Shown: positions 26,748 through 36,907, counted from the first letter of the stretch. The stretch: DNA of 64,000 nucleotides from Saprospiraceae bacterium (GCA_016713025.1 JADJPZ010000004.1:1364001-1428000), one strand, 5' to 3'. Numbers and translations: made by a program. The notes: generated by a model not told the origin, from the sequence alone.

Positions 26748-26944
26748 GGTCTTACCGAAAAGTAGCTTATTTAATGCAAAAGCTTAGATATGGATGATAT
26801 ATGGTGTTGATGTGTTACCTTTGTTATCGAAGATGGTTCATGATGAAATGATCAAATGGCTTTTAATTTTGAAGCTAAAGAGTAGATATAGTTACTCAGA
26901 GTGTGTTTCTATTCTTATTGTCCGAGCCATATTCTCTAAAATAT

Positions 26945-27583
26945 ATGATAATGCAACCTGACCAGATATGGCATCAATTTTTCAATGACATTCAACATAC
27001 CAGATGGCAAGAGTGGATCAGTACACTGACCCAGGTAGCCAGCGTGTGGTATGCCAGAAAAAATAATATACTGGTGTATCCTACAGGCATCATTGGTGTG
27101 TTGCTTGCAGCATGGGTGTACTTTTTTATAGCTACACCACCCTTGTTTGCCGATGGGATGCTCAATATTTACTACTTTGCCATGAGTGTGTATGGCTGGT
27201 ATAATTGGACCAGAAAGGATCAGTTTCATCATGATGTCTTTGCCATATCCTGGTGCACCAAAAATGAGCTTCGGATAGGAATAGCAGGATGCATCATAGG
27301 GTGGTCCATACTGTATGTGATATTAAGCACATTTACCAATTCTGATACGCCAATCCTGGATTCTTTAGTGTCAGCTTCAGCATTGACTGCAATGTGGTGG
27401 ATGGCGAGCAGAAAAATCGAAAACTGGCTCGCTTGGATTTTTAGTAATATTGTAGCCATTCCACTCAATTTTTATAAGGGATTTATGCTCTTCACACTCA
27501 TGTACATATTATTTCTCGGTATGGCTCTTGCAGGTCTTATGGAGTGGAGAAGGATTTATTGGTCTGCTAAAAATAAAAGTTGA
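26945..27583 (+). CDS. pnuC: Nicotinamide riboside (mononucleotide) transporter PnuC
   Basis: The protein has 212 residues from the ATG at 26945. Typical PnuC features: QVASVWYARKNNILVYPTGI followed by VLLAAWVYFF, YYFAMSVYGWYNWTRKD, and a late WMASRKIENWLAWIFSNIV with about seven helices. PnuC moves nicotinamide riboside by facilitated diffusion; homologs called PnuT carry thiamine. No TPP-riboswitch consensus is seen in the 150-bp upstream region, which mildly favours the NR role. No NAD-salvage kinase is adjacent. Confidence 0.92.
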   Translation: MIMQPDQIWHQFFNDIQHTRWQEWISTLTQVASVWYARKNNILVYPTGIIGVLLAAWVYFFIATPPLFADGMLNIYYFAMSVYGWYNWTRKDQFHHDVFAISWCTKNELRIGIAGCIIGWSILYVILSTFTNSDTPILDSLVSASALTAMWWMASRKIENWLAWIFSNIVAIPLNFYKGFMLFTLMYILFLGMALAGLMEWRRIYWSAKNKS

Positions 27584-27638
27584 TGTCACAACTTACTGCA
27601 ACTGTCTATTAAATAAATATGATTTTAGATTAAATGAT

Positions 27639-27646
27639 TATCTTTG
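27639..27646 (+). promoter_or_regulatory. Candidate -7 promoter box for lepB
   Basis: TATCTTTG matches TAnnTTTG exactly and lies 25 bp before the GTG start of the signal peptidase gene. The upstream -33 element is not clear. Confidence 0.5.
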
Positions 27647-27670
27647 CAGCCAACTAAATTTTAATGTAAA

Positions 27671-29290
27671 GTGAGTGTTTTGATTTTCCTGATTATTTCT
27701 TATGTTTTATTGAGTATAAGTCTTTATCTCTTGTTTCCTAAAGCCGGTGTGGATTCAATCAAAGGTTTGATTCCGGGAGTCAATTTTATAGAATGGTGCA
27801 AAATAATCGGCCACAAACCTGGCTATGCTCTATGGCTATTATTTCCTATAGTCAATATTTTCATCTTTGCCGGTATGGCAGTGGATCTGGTACGGTCGTT
27901 TGGAAAACTGGATTTCAAAGATTCAGCATTGGCAGTTATTTATGCTCCATTGGCGTTTTTTAATATAGCAAGAAATCAAGATGATAAATATATTGGAAAA
28001 ACACTCGAGCTGGAGGCTGAATATGCAAAAAACATATTGGATGCAAAAGCGCAGGGTGACGAATATAAATTGAAACACCTCGTTGAAAAAAACCCATATA
28101 AAAAATCAGGATTAAGGGAATGGACAGAATCCATCGTTTTTGCAGTATTTGCTGCTGCTTTTATAAGAATGTTCCTCATCGAGGCCTATGTGATTCCAAC
28201 CCCATCTATGGAAGGATCGCTCAATGTTGGTGACTTTCTATTTGTTTCCAAAGCTCATTATGGTATCAGACCACCTATGACAGTGGCTATGATTCCACTT
28301 CTGCACAATCAGATTCCGATTATCAATACTGAATCTTATCTAAAAAAACCGAGCCTTCCTTACAGAAGACTTCCGGCTTTTGAAAAAATTGAGGCTGGGA
28401 AACACATTGTTTTTAACTGGCCAGTCGGTGATAGCGTCTATATCACGAGGCAGAGATCTTATTTTGTAAGCCAGATAAAAAGGCAACCCGAATATACCAT
28501 GAGTGATCCGGAACTACAAAATAAAGTCAACAACAATGATTTTAAAGTGAGGCCAATAGACAAAAAAGACCACTATATCAAAAGGTGTGTGGCTGGCCCC
28601 GGAGACAGTCTCCGTATCATAGACAGACAGATTTATCTCAATGGTAAACCTGCCAACAACCCTAAACATCTTCAGTTCCTGTATGAAATAAAAATGCCTC
28701 CAAATGTTAGCATCAATACTAAAAAACTGGATCAGTGGGGTATTGATTTTGGTGATAATGCTATGGGTGGAAGGGATTTGTTTACCATGGGCTATGGTGT
28801 TTTATTTTTGGACAGCGACCAAGTGGCTAAAATCAAATCGATGGATCCCGGAGTACAGATCACACCTATCCCTCAGAGATCAGAACCGGAAAAACTATTT
28901 CCATTTGATACCATCATAGGCAAAAACTGGTCTGTCGACAATTATGGCCCGATCTGGATACCAAAAGCAGGAGCAACCACCCAATTGACTGTTTCTAATT
29001 TGCCATTTTACAGCCGAATCATAGAAGTATATGAAAATAATAAACTGGAAGTAAAAGGCAGTGATATCTACATCAATGGTCAGAAAGCAAGTTCATACAC
29101 TTTTAAACAGGATTATTACTGGGCTATGGGTGACAACAGGCACAACTCCGAAGATTCACGAGCCTGGGGATATGTGCCTCATGATCACATTGTAGGCAAA
29201 CCTCTTTTTATTTGGTTTTCGACCAAAGAAGGAAATATACGCAATGGTATCAACTGGGATAGAATATTCAGATCAGCCAGCAAAGAGTAA
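27671..29290 (+). CDS. lepB: Signal peptidase I (Bacteroidota long form)
   Basis: The protein has 539 residues from a GTG at 27671, placed 25 bp after a promoter box and with no upstream ATG in frame. The N-terminal part (about residues 1-100) has hydrophobic helices seen in Bacteroidota LepB proteins. The S26 catalytic region begins IPTPSMEGSLNVGDFLF (Ser179). The general-base Lys304 is in HYIKRCVAGPGDSL, and the C-terminal box is MGDNRHNSEDSRAWG. A long insert between catalytic blocks accounts for the size and is usual in this phylum. It cleaves signal peptides of Sec/Tat-exported proteins on the outer face of the inner membrane. It is followed within 6 bp by the next gene. Confidence 0.95.
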   Translation: MSVLIFLIISYVLLSISLYLLFPKAGVDSIKGLIPGVNFIEWCKIIGHKPGYALWLLFPIVNIFIFAGMAVDLVRSFGKLDFKDSALAVIYAPLAFFNIARNQDDKYIGKTLELEAEYAKNILDAKAQGDEYKLKHLVEKNPYKKSGLREWTESIVFAVFAAAFIRMFLIEAYVIPTPSMEGSLNVGDFLFVSKAHYGIRPPMTVAMIPLLHNQIPIINTESYLKKPSLPYRRLPAFEKIEAGKHIVFNWPVGDSVYITRQRSYFVSQIKRQPEYTMSDPELQNKVNNNDFKVRPIDKKDHYIKRCVAGPGDSLRIIDRQIYLNGKPANNPKHLQFLYEIKMPPNVSINTKKLDQWGIDFGDNAMGGRDLFTMGYGVLFLDSDQVAKIKSMDPGVQITPIPQRSEPEKLFPFDTIIGKNWSVDNYGPIWIPKAGATTQLTVSNLPFYSRIIEVYENNKLEVKGSDIYINGQKASSYTFKQDYYWAMGDNRHNSEDSRAWGYVPHDHIVGKPLFIWFSTKEGNIRNGINWDRIFRSASKE

Positions 29291-29296
29291 GGAGTG

Positions 29297-30181
29297 ATGA
29301 AACACTTTCAATTAGTTCTTTTTTGGTCGCTGACCTTGCTATCTACTTCTGTAGCGCAATTGCCAAAAACGGACATATATCTTGCGGTTTTTTCAGATAT
29401 GAGTAGCCAACCTCAGCTTATGAGTGTCACTTTTTTAAATGATTTTAACAAAAACGGCTACAACAACCAACCCAATTTTGTGTCCAAAGATGAGCTCTTT
29501 GTCACTGTGGGTAAAGACACAAACAAATACACTGACCTTTATCGGGTAAATATAAATTCGAAAGAATTTTTTAAGTTTTCAGATACAGATGGTATAAGTG
29601 AGTTTTCTGCAAATCAAACACCCCAAAAAGGTCGTGTTACATGTGTGAGGATAGAACCTGATGGCAAAGATCAGCGTTTATGGAGCTATCCTGAGGATAG
29701 AAGTGGTCCCGGTTTCAGAATCTTACCTTCACTTAAAAATATAGGCTATTATAGCTGGTTAAGTAAAAATGAAGTAGCCCTTTTTCTTGTGGGCAGCCCC
29801 CACAAATTGGTGATAGCTGACATTGCCACAGGAAAAAACACATTGGTTAGCGAAAACATTGGCAGGTGCCTTAAATATGACGGCAAGAGTCAACTGTTTT
29901 TTGTACATAAGATCACCCCCGATACCTGGCAACTGAAGTCCTATCATGCTCCATCCAAAAAAATCGCTACTATCTGTCAGATGCCAGCCGGACGTGAAGA
30001 TTTCGAATTGTTGCCCAACGGTAATATTTTGACATCAGATGGTTCAAAAATTAAAATGTTACAACCAGGATTAAGCGACATGTGGAGAGAAATTGCAGAT
30101 ATGGCAGACCGCGGTATCCATCATATCAACAGAATCACAGCATCAGGCGATAAAGTCGTTTTTGTTAACAACAAACAATAA
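29297..30181 (+). CDS. Exported beta-propeller (TolB/WD40-like) protein
   Basis: The protein has 294 residues from the ATG at 29297, with an AAGGAG ribosome site just upstream; a GTG three bases earlier is also possible. A signal peptide (LVLFWSLTLLSTSVAQ) is followed by repeated blades of the TolB/WD40-like type, with motifs such as PNFVSKDELFVTVGKDTNK and LPNGNILTSDGSKIKML. No catalytic residues are recognised; it is probably a periplasmic or surface binding or scaffold protein. It lies between lepB and a DUF1684 lipoprotein gene, with 4 bp separating it from the latter, so an operon is likely. Confidence 0.8.
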   Translation: MKHFQLVLFWSLTLLSTSVAQLPKTDIYLAVFSDMSSQPQLMSVTFLNDFNKNGYNNQPNFVSKDELFVTVGKDTNKYTDLYRVNINSKEFFKFSDTDGISEFSANQTPQKGRVTCVRIEPDGKDQRLWSYPEDRSGPGFRILPSLKNIGYYSWLSKNEVALFLVGSPHKLVIADIATGKNTLVSENIGRCLKYDGKSQLFFVHKITPDTWQLKSYHAPSKKIATICQMPAGREDFELLPNGNILTSDGSKIKMLQPGLSDMWREIADMADRGIHHINRITASGDKVVFVNNKQ

Positions 30182-30185
30182 AACG

Positions 30186-30806
30186 ATGAGAAGTTTTTTT
30201 TTACTCCTCGTTTGGATTTTTCTGATACGATGTACAGGTACAAAACAAATGGTATCTTATGAACATGAATTTTCAGAATACATCAAACAGTATAAAAATG
30301 GTTTTCTGGACAATCCACGTTCACCATTAGGAAAAGATGATCTGAAATATCTGGAGTTTTTCTCGGCAAACCATAACTGGAAACTGCAATGTACCTGCGA
30401 AACAGCAAAAAATCCAACACCTTTCGAAATGCCTACATACAGCGGTGTGACAAGAACGTATATACTCCATTCCATAGCAAGATGTCTTTTGAATGATAAA
30501 ATTATGGTACTACATTTATACAAAAATATACACCAACCCATCAATCCACTGTATAAAAACAATCTGTTTTTACCATTTAAAGATCATACCAACGGAGAAG
30601 AAACATATGGTGGAGGCAGATACATCAATCTGTTGGCAACGGATATTCATGAAGGAAAGATCATGATTGATTTCAACAAAGCTTACAATCCGTGGTGTGC
30701 ATATAGCGACGGATTCAATTGTCCTATTCCACCCAAAGAAAACCATATAGATTTGCCTGTGACGGCCGGAGAAAAGAACTTCAAAGGACAATATAAAAAA
30801 AGTTGA
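30186..30806 (+). CDS. DUF1684-family lipoprotein
   Basis: The protein has 206 residues from the ATG at 30186 (MRSFFLLLVWIFLIRCTGTK), giving a lipoprotein signal with Cys at residue 16. DUF1684 landmarks are visible: TYGGGRYINL, then IDFNKAYNPWCAYSDGFNCP and IPPKENHIDLPVTAGEK. Function of the family is unknown. It is the last gene of the lepB-containing run. Confidence 0.88.
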   Translation: MRSFFLLLVWIFLIRCTGTKQMVSYEHEFSEYIKQYKNGFLDNPRSPLGKDDLKYLEFFSANHNWKLQCTCETAKNPTPFEMPTYSGVTRTYILHSIARCLLNDKIMVLHLYKNIHQPINPLYKNNLFLPFKDHTNGEETYGGGRYINLLATDIHEGKIMIDFNKAYNPWCAYSDGFNCPIPPKENHIDLPVTAGEKNFKGQYKKS

Positions 30807-31128
30807 TGATAAATCTATGTGGATTAAGTGAAATGGTATAATGCTTAAAAATATATTTTTGTTTGGTGCAAAATGTTATAATAGTAAAGTCGAACATCTT
30901 GGTATAAAATTTTAATTTTTAAATGCATATATCTTTAAAACAAAATTTCATTCTGTTATAAAGAAGTATAAATACTTAGTTGATAAAAATCATATAAATT
31001 GAGTATGGTATAAATATTTTTAAAGCATATATTTGCTGCATATTTAATCTAAAAGTTTTAAATAAATACTTCATGAAATCAAATGACCTGTTTTTACTTC
31101 ATTTGAAAAGGAATGCGAAAAAGTAATT
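30807..31128. other. 322-bp AT-rich upstream region of the Kor operon
   Basis: Very AT-rich, no gene. It holds a TATATTTG box at 31028-31035 (exact TAnnTTTG match) about 95 bp before the first Kor-operon gene, and a small inverted repeat TCAAATGA/TCATTTGA in the presumed leader near 31079-31107. The -33 element is not evident. Confidence 0.45.
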
Positions 31129-32913
31129 ATGAAACCCACCAACACCCATGACCAGGAATACTTTCATAAAGTTGTCGACTGTCAGTATGCTTGTCCGGCA
31201 CATACCCCAGTTCCAGAATATATACGATTAATAGCTGCCGGAAAATATACCGAAGCCTATATGGTAAATTGGGAATCGAATGTTTTCCCTGGCGTACTTG
31301 GAAGGACATGTGACCGGCCTTGTGAACCTGCTTGCAGAAGAGGTCGTGTAGAAGCAGAACCGGTAGCTATTTGCAGGCTCAAAAGAGTGGCAGCTGACTT
31401 TAAAGATGATATCACGCATCTGCTTCCTGATATTCCTACAATTAAAAACGGCAAAAAGATAGCATTGTTAGGTGGCGGACCTGCTTCTCTGTCAGTTGCA
31501 AGAGATTTGGCACCTTTAGGATATGAGATAGATCTTTATGATGATCAGAAAAAAGGTGGCGGCATGATGCGCAGTCAGATACCGGCATTCAGATTGCCCG
31601 AAGAAGTGCTTGATCAGGAGGTCAATTACATACTGGATATGGGTATTTCTACTCACTTCAATCAGTATGTCACGAGTTTAAAAGATATTATCAACAAAGG
31701 ATACGATGCCATTTTTGTAGGCACAGGTGCTCCAAAAGGCAAAGACCTCATAGTACCCGGACGGGAAGAAGGAAAGGCAAATATACATATAGGCATTGAA
31801 TGGCTGGCAAGTGTTGCATTTGAACACACCAGCAAAATAGGAAAAAATGTCATCGTTCTTGGAGGAGGAAATACCGCTATGGACTGCTGCAGAACGTCGC
31901 GAAGACTTGGTGGAGAAGAAGTCAAAGTAATTGTAAGAAGCCCTTTTGGTGAGATGAAAGCATCGCCATGGGAAAAAGAAGATGCTATGCATGAAGATAT
32001 TCCCATTCTCGATAACCATGTACCTAAAGAATTTGTGGTCGAAAATGGAAGACTCAAAGGCATGACTTTTGAAAAAGTATATGCGCACTGGGATAATGGG
32101 AAAAGGTCACTTATTCCTACCGGAGAACCCGATGTCTTCTTTCAGGCAGATGATGTAATCATTGCTATCGGGCAGGAAAATCGCTTTGAATGGATTGAAA
32201 GAGACCTGGGTATTGAATTTGACAAATGGGATATGCCGGTTTTAGATGAGAATACATTTGCATCAACAAGACCCGGAGTATTTTTTGGCGGTGATGCAGC
32301 TTTAGGGCCTAAAAATGTAATCACTGCGGTAGCACAAGGCCATCAGGCAGCCATTTCGATAGATCTCTACTGTAATGGTCAAGATATTAAAGACAGACCG
32401 GCACCTGATGTCAAACTGTTTAGTACCAAAATGGGTATTCATGAATGGAGTTATGATAACGATGTTACCCCAGATTTGAGATATATAGTCCCACAGGCAG
32501 ATAAAAGGGAGACGCTAAGAGACCGCAAAAAAGAAGTCGAGCTTGGTTTTGACCTTAAAACTGCCTTCCAGGAAGCTCAAAGATGTCTCAATTGTGATGT
32601 TCAAACAGTTTTTACGGAAAGTAAATGTATCGAATGTGATGCTTGTATGGATATTTGTCCGACAAGTTGTATCAATTTTACAACTAATGAAGATGACGAA
32701 GAGATACTTCGTATGAAGTTGTTGGTACCTGCCATAAATAAGACTCAGGATATAATGGTTTCTGATATATTGAAGACCGGCAGAGTCATGGTAAAAGACG
32801 AAGATATGTGTTTACACTGCGGTTTGTGTGCTGAAAGATGCCCTACCGCAGCCTGGGATATGAAACAATTTTTATATAATACTGCCAAGGCAGGTCATTT
32901 TTGTTATGCATGA
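31129..32913 (+). CDS. GltD-like FAD/NAD(P)H oxidoreductase with C-terminal 2[4Fe-4S] ferredoxin domain
   Basis: The protein has 594 residues. The N-terminal GltD-type Fe-S region has CQYACPAHTPVPEYI and RTCDRPCEPACRRG. An FAD-binding fold follows with KIALLGGGPASLSVARDLAP, then an NAD(P)-binding fold with NVIVLGGGNTAMDCCRTSR and a PGVFFGGDAALGPKNV block. The C-terminal ferredoxin module has CIECDACMDICPTSC and CLHCGLCAERCP. It probably exchanges electrons between NAD(P)H and ferredoxin or the Kor complex. Its stop overlaps the korA start (ATGA), so the three genes form a coupled operon. It is not a real glutamate synthase subunit, since no large subunit is nearby. Confidence 0.9.
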   Translation: MKPTNTHDQEYFHKVVDCQYACPAHTPVPEYIRLIAAGKYTEAYMVNWESNVFPGVLGRTCDRPCEPACRRGRVEAEPVAICRLKRVAADFKDDITHLLPDIPTIKNGKKIALLGGGPASLSVARDLAPLGYEIDLYDDQKKGGGMMRSQIPAFRLPEEVLDQEVNYILDMGISTHFNQYVTSLKDIINKGYDAIFVGTGAPKGKDLIVPGREEGKANIHIGIEWLASVAFEHTSKIGKNVIVLGGGNTAMDCCRTSRRLGGEEVKVIVRSPFGEMKASPWEKEDAMHEDIPILDNHVPKEFVVENGRLKGMTFEKVYAHWDNGKRSLIPTGEPDVFFQADDVIIAIGQENRFEWIERDLGIEFDKWDMPVLDENTFASTRPGVFFGGDAALGPKNVITAVAQGHQAAISIDLYCNGQDIKDRPAPDVKLFSTKMGIHEWSYDNDVTPDLRYIVPQADKRETLRDRKKEVELGFDLKTAFQEAQRCLNCDVQTVFTESKCIECDACMDICPTSCINFTTNEDDEEILRMKLLVPAINKTQDIMVSDILKTGRVMVKDEDMCLHCGLCAERCPTAAWDMKQFLYNTAKAGHFCYA

Positions 32914-34716
32914 GTAGAATTAATGATTTTGTAGTCAGATTTGCCAATGTTAATGGTACCGGATCAGCAAGTGCCAACTTTTTTATTCGCCAAGTCCATA
33001 TTCAGAATGGGCATACCTGTATCCGCAAAAAATATATTTCCTTCCAATATCCAGGGACTGCCGACGTGGTATGAGGTCCGTGTCACTGAAAAAGGGTACC
33101 TAGGCAGAAAGGAAGGAATAGATCTTATGGTGAGTGTAAATCCCCAAAGTTTTAAGCGTGACATAGGTAGCGTAAAACAAGGAGGTTACTTTCTTTATGA
33201 TTCAACCAGAAAACTTCATGATGAATTCATAAGGGAAGACATTCATTATATTGGTGTGCCTTTAATGGAACTTTGCAATAATGAGTTTTCCGACCCGAGA
33301 CAAAAACAGTTATTTAAAAATATAGTATACGTTGGAGCCTTAGCAAAACTACTGGATATCGATATTAAAGAGATTGAATCGTTGTTTGGTGACCAATTCA
33401 AAGGTAAGGAAAAACTGATAGCTCCCAATATGCAGGCACTTAACCTGGGCATCAAATATATAGAAGAAAATTTCAAATATCCTCTGGATTTCCGTGTGGA
33501 ACGTAGAGACCTGGTGGGTGATGCCATCATGATAGATGGAAACTCTGCAGCCGGACTTGGTGCTGTATATGGAGGAGCATCAGTGGTATCCTGGTATCCT
33601 ATTACTCCATCCACATCATTAGTAAGTTCATTTGAGTCATATGCCAAAAAGCTAAGAATAGATTCTGTAACCGGAAAAAACAATTTTTCGATAGTTCAGG
33701 CTGAAGATGAACTCAGTGCTATCGGTATGGCCATCGGTGCCAACTGGAATGGGGCAAGGGCGTTTACTGCAACAAGCGGCCCGGGATTGTCTCTGATGTC
33801 GGAGTTTTTAGGACTCGCTTATTATTCAGAAATTCCGGTAGTATTAGTCGATGTACAAAGAGCTGGACCTTCAACAGGTATGCCCACACGTACACAGCAA
33901 TCTGATTTTATCTCAGCTGCTTATGCTTCACATGGAGATACAAAACATGTATTATTGATACCATCAACGCCAACAGAATGTTTTGAAATGATGGCTGACG
34001 CTTTTGATTATGCAGAGCAATTGCAGACTCCTGTGATCATGATGACAGACCTTGATCTCGGAATGAATGATCATATGACCGCACCATTCAAGTGGGATGA
34101 TAACAGAAAATATAATCGGGGCAAGGTACTCAATGCAGATGATCTCGACAGTTTGCAGGATTGGGGTAGATACAAAGATGTGGATGGAGACGGAATACCA
34201 TACCGAACACTTCCCGCAACCCACCCTACCAAAGGATCTTATTTTACAAGAGGTAGTTCACATGACGAAAAAGCAGCCTATTCTGAAGACTCTCCGACAT
34301 ATGTGCGTATCATGGATAGATTGGTTAGAAAAATGGAAACTGCAAAATCTATCATTCCAAAACCACAGTTCTATCAGCAAAAACAGCAATCGGACTTTGG
34401 AGTTATCTTCTTTGGAACGAGTACACATGCTGCATTGGAAGCTCTGGATATACTCAAGGACCATGGAGTGGTATTGGATGCTATGCGTCTTAAGAGTTTT
34501 CCATTTCAACAGGAAGTAGCGGACTTTATCGAAAATCATGAAAAAGTCTTTGTCATAGAGCAAAATCGGGATGCTCAGATGAGAGCTCTTCTAATCAATG
34601 AGCTTGAGATCAATCCGAAAAAGCTTCAAAAAATCCTGAATTATGATGGAACACCCATCACCGCAGATTTGATTATGCAACATATTAATGCTGCTGTTTT
34701 TCAACCATCAAATTAA
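32910..34716 (+). CDS. korA: 2-oxoacid:ferredoxin oxidoreductase alpha subunit, apparent frameshift near N-terminus
   Basis: The true start is the ATG at 32910, overlapping the previous stop. It gives MSRINDFVVRFANVNGTGSA, the gamma-like domain start. The frame is lost at a six-T run (32979-32984): the next in-frame codons are non-homologous, while the +1 frame resumes FLFAKSIFRMGIPVSAKNIF. Five Ts would restore one reading frame of about 602 codons. The rest is intact: the gamma domain, then the pyrimidine-binding alpha domain (WYPITPSTSLVSSFESYAKK) and ATSGPGLSLMSEFLGLAYYS. With KorB it interconverts 2-oxoglutarate (or another 2-oxoacid) plus CoA with acyl-CoA and CO2 using ferredoxin. Confidence 0.88.
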
Positions 34717-34725
34717 TATCATTCT

Positions 34726-35778
34726 ATGACTTATATAAAACCTAAATTTGCGCACCCACGATTGGTCAAAAATCCTTTGGGGTACACAAAAAAAGATTAT
34801 GAAGGATCATTATCCACATTATGTGCAGGGTGTGGACATGACTCAATAAGTGCATCTATCGTAGACGCTTGCTTTGAGCTTAATATAGAACCCCATAAAG
34901 TGGCCAAGATGTCAGGAATTGGTTGTTCTTCCAAAACGCCGGCATATTTCCTCAGCAACTCCCATGGATTTAATTCTGTTCATGGCAGGATGCCTTCTGT
35001 GACTACCGGCGCTAATCTCGCCAACCGATCTATGGTGTATCTGGGTGTCTCCGGAGATGGAGACTCTGCATCTATTGGAATGGGGCAATTTGTACATGTT
35101 GTCAGACGCAATCTCAATATGACATACATTGTGATGAACAATGGTTGTTATGGATTGACCAAAGGCCAGGATTCAGCAACTGCAGATTATGGATCGATAT
35201 CAAAGACCGGCCAAATGAATACATTTGAAGGTATCGATCTATGTGCTATGGCTATTGAGTTGGGAGCTACTTTTGTGGCACAAAGTTTCAGTGGAGACAA
35301 AACCCAGCTTACCCCGCTGATAAAGGCTGCTCTGGCACATTCAGGATTTTCGTTTATCAATGTGATTTCTCCATGTGTGACTTTCAATAATAATCAGGGA
35401 TCGACTAAATCTTATGATTTTGTCAGGGAGCACAATGAAGCACTTTCAACACTTGATTTTGTACCTGTAAAGGAAGAAATAACCACTACGTACGACCATA
35501 CAAAAGTAAAAATGGTTGAAATGCATGATGGTTCTATGATCAGATTGCACAAGATATCACCCGAATGGGATCCTGAAGACAAACTATCCATCATCACAGC
35601 TTTACATAAAGCAAGAACCAAACAAGAGATTTTGACAGGATTGCTTTATGTGGATAATAAGAGTGTAGAACTAAATGATTTATTGAATACAACAAATACG
35701 CCACTCAACCAGCTTATTGAGAAAGATTTAAATCCGGGAAGTGAAAACCTGGAAAAAATATGTGCCAGTCACAGGTAA
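34726..35778 (+). CDS. korB: 2-oxoacid:ferredoxin oxidoreductase beta subunit
   Basis: The protein has 350 residues, starting 9 bp after korA. TPP-binding and Fe-S features: LCAGCGHDSISASIVDAC, SGIGCSSKTPAYFL, then the TPP motif GVSGDGDSASIGMGQ with the closing NNGCYGLTKGQDSAT. It pairs with KorA to form the thiamine-diphosphate active site. The C-terminal extension after about residue 290 is less conserved. Substrate (2-oxoglutarate versus pyruvate) is inferred from Bacteroidota KorAB likeness. Confidence 0.93.
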   Translation: MTYIKPKFAHPRLVKNPLGYTKKDYEGSLSTLCAGCGHDSISASIVDACFELNIEPHKVAKMSGIGCSSKTPAYFLSNSHGFNSVHGRMPSVTTGANLANRSMVYLGVSGDGDSASIGMGQFVHVVRRNLNMTYIVMNNGCYGLTKGQDSATADYGSISKTGQMNTFEGIDLCAMAIELGATFVAQSFSGDKTQLTPLIKAALAHSGFSFINVISPCVTFNNNQGSTKSYDFVREHNEALSTLDFVPVKEEITTTYDHTKVKMVEMHDGSMIRLHKISPEWDPEDKLSIITALHKARTKQEILTGLLYVDNKSVELNDLLNTTNTPLNQLIEKDLNPGSENLEKICASHR

Positions 35779-35837
35779 CTTAGAGCACGTTTCATCCAAA
35801 TGTAATTAACCGAATCTGTACAGTTTGTTATACACAC

Positions 35838-35903
35838 TGTCACAACTGTTGGGTTAACCCAATAGTTTCCAATAAATCGTAAAGTTCGTATAATTTGACA
35901 AAG
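35838..35903 (+). repeat. Dispersed repeat (right-half copy of the 46223-46394 element)
   Basis: 66 bp aligned without gaps to 46329-46394, with 8 differences. It contains the perfect 14-bp palindrome TTGGGTTAACCCAA and ends AATTTGACAAAG. It sits between the convergent korB and GTPase genes, so it could also affect transcript ends. Confidence 0.75.
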
Positions 35904-35908
35904 CAGAA

Positions 35909-36892
35909 TTAGATAGTTTGTATCGCAGGTTTCAAAAGACACTGCTTAAACATCCTTTCAATACTTTCTTTGGCTACGTCATTGCCAATGAACACTATTT
36001 TACTTTCTCTGGTTTCATTCTCACCCCACTCTGATCCCTCTTCAACTCTAAAGCTTTGATATACTGATTGAATCAAAATCCTGTTTTCCATATCAGGTAT
36101 ATCAACAAATCCCTTAATTCTGTATATCTGACTTTTATTCACCTGGATCAGTAACATCAAGGTGTGTCTCAACCTGTTAAAATCAAATGGCTGATCATAT
36201 GTCAGAGTAAAAGTATTGATTCCCTTGTGTTTATGTGTGTATTGTTTATGCAGAACTTGAATTTTGTTTTGAATTGCTATTTTACTATTTGCCGAATATT
36301 GCAAAATTGTATCACTTGGAAACCTGCCAAATTCTCCATGATAAGTGATCACTCCAGGATTGATATCATTGATCAAAGATGTCAATGAAGAAAGTTCTTC
36401 CACATCAACAGTATCCGTCTTGTTTAGAAGGACTATATCCGAAAAAGCAATTTGTCTTCTGGCTTCTTCAGTGATTTCAATACTGGTAAGCATATTTTGA
36501 GCGTCGGCAAGACAAATGGTGGACATCACAGTGAAGTTTCTCTCCATAAAACCATCAATCCAGAAAGTCTCCACCACTCCAGCCGGGTCTGCTATACCTG
36601 TAGTCTCTATCACCAGAATATCAAATTCAGCTTTTCTCTCCACGAGACCACTTAGAACATTGTAGAGTTTTTCATTTAGATTGCAGCATAGGCATCCTGC
36701 AGTCAACTCTATGACATCATCTACTGAATCAATGATCATGGCACCGTCAATATTGACCTTGCCGATTTCATTTTCTATGACTACTACCCTTTTATCTGAA
36801 ACATTTTTGATCAGGTTGTTTAGAAAAGTAGTTTTTCCTGAGCCCAAAAACCCAGTAATAATGTATACAGGTATCTTATTTTGTATTTCCAT
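35909..36892 (-). CDS. COG0523 (CobW/ZNG1-type) metal-chaperone GTPase
   Basis: The protein has 327 residues. The Walker A motif is GFLGSGKTTFLNNL (Gly14-Thr22). The metal motif is GCLCC (Cys67, Cys69, Cys70), and a Walker B-type ETTGIADP and LNKTD guanine-specificity motif follow. The C-terminal CobW_C domain covers about residues 220-325. COG0523 GTPases insert zinc, cobalt or other metals into client proteins. The client is not identifiable here. It is downstream of the sirtuin gene with a 15-bp gap, so the two are probably co-transcribed. Confidence 0.92.
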   Translation of the reverse strand: MEIQNKIPVYIITGFLGSGKTTFLNNLIKNVSDKRVVVIENEIGKVNIDGAMIIDSVDDVIELTAGCLCCNLNEKLYNVLSGLVERKAEFDILVIETTGIADPAGVVETFWIDGFMERNFTVMSTICLADAQNMLTSIEITEEARRQIAFSDIVLLNKTDTVDVEELSSLTSLINDINPGVITYHGEFGRFPSDTILQYSANSKIAIQNKIQVLHKQYTHKHKGINTFTLTYDQPFDFNRLRHTLMLLIQVNKSQIYRIKGFVDIPDMENRILIQSVYQSFRVEEGSEWGENETRESKIVFIGNDVAKESIERMFKQCLLKPAIQTI

Positions 36893-36907
36893 CAGTTAAA
36901 ATCCATT

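Noticed and set aside
26748..26944. TPP riboswitch upstream of pnuC
   Set aside because: No CTGAGA- or GAACCTGAT-type conserved cores could be found.
31129..32913. Glutamate synthase small subunit (GltD)
   Set aside because: It has an extra C-terminal double ferredoxin domain and is coupled to korAB; no GltB is adjacent.
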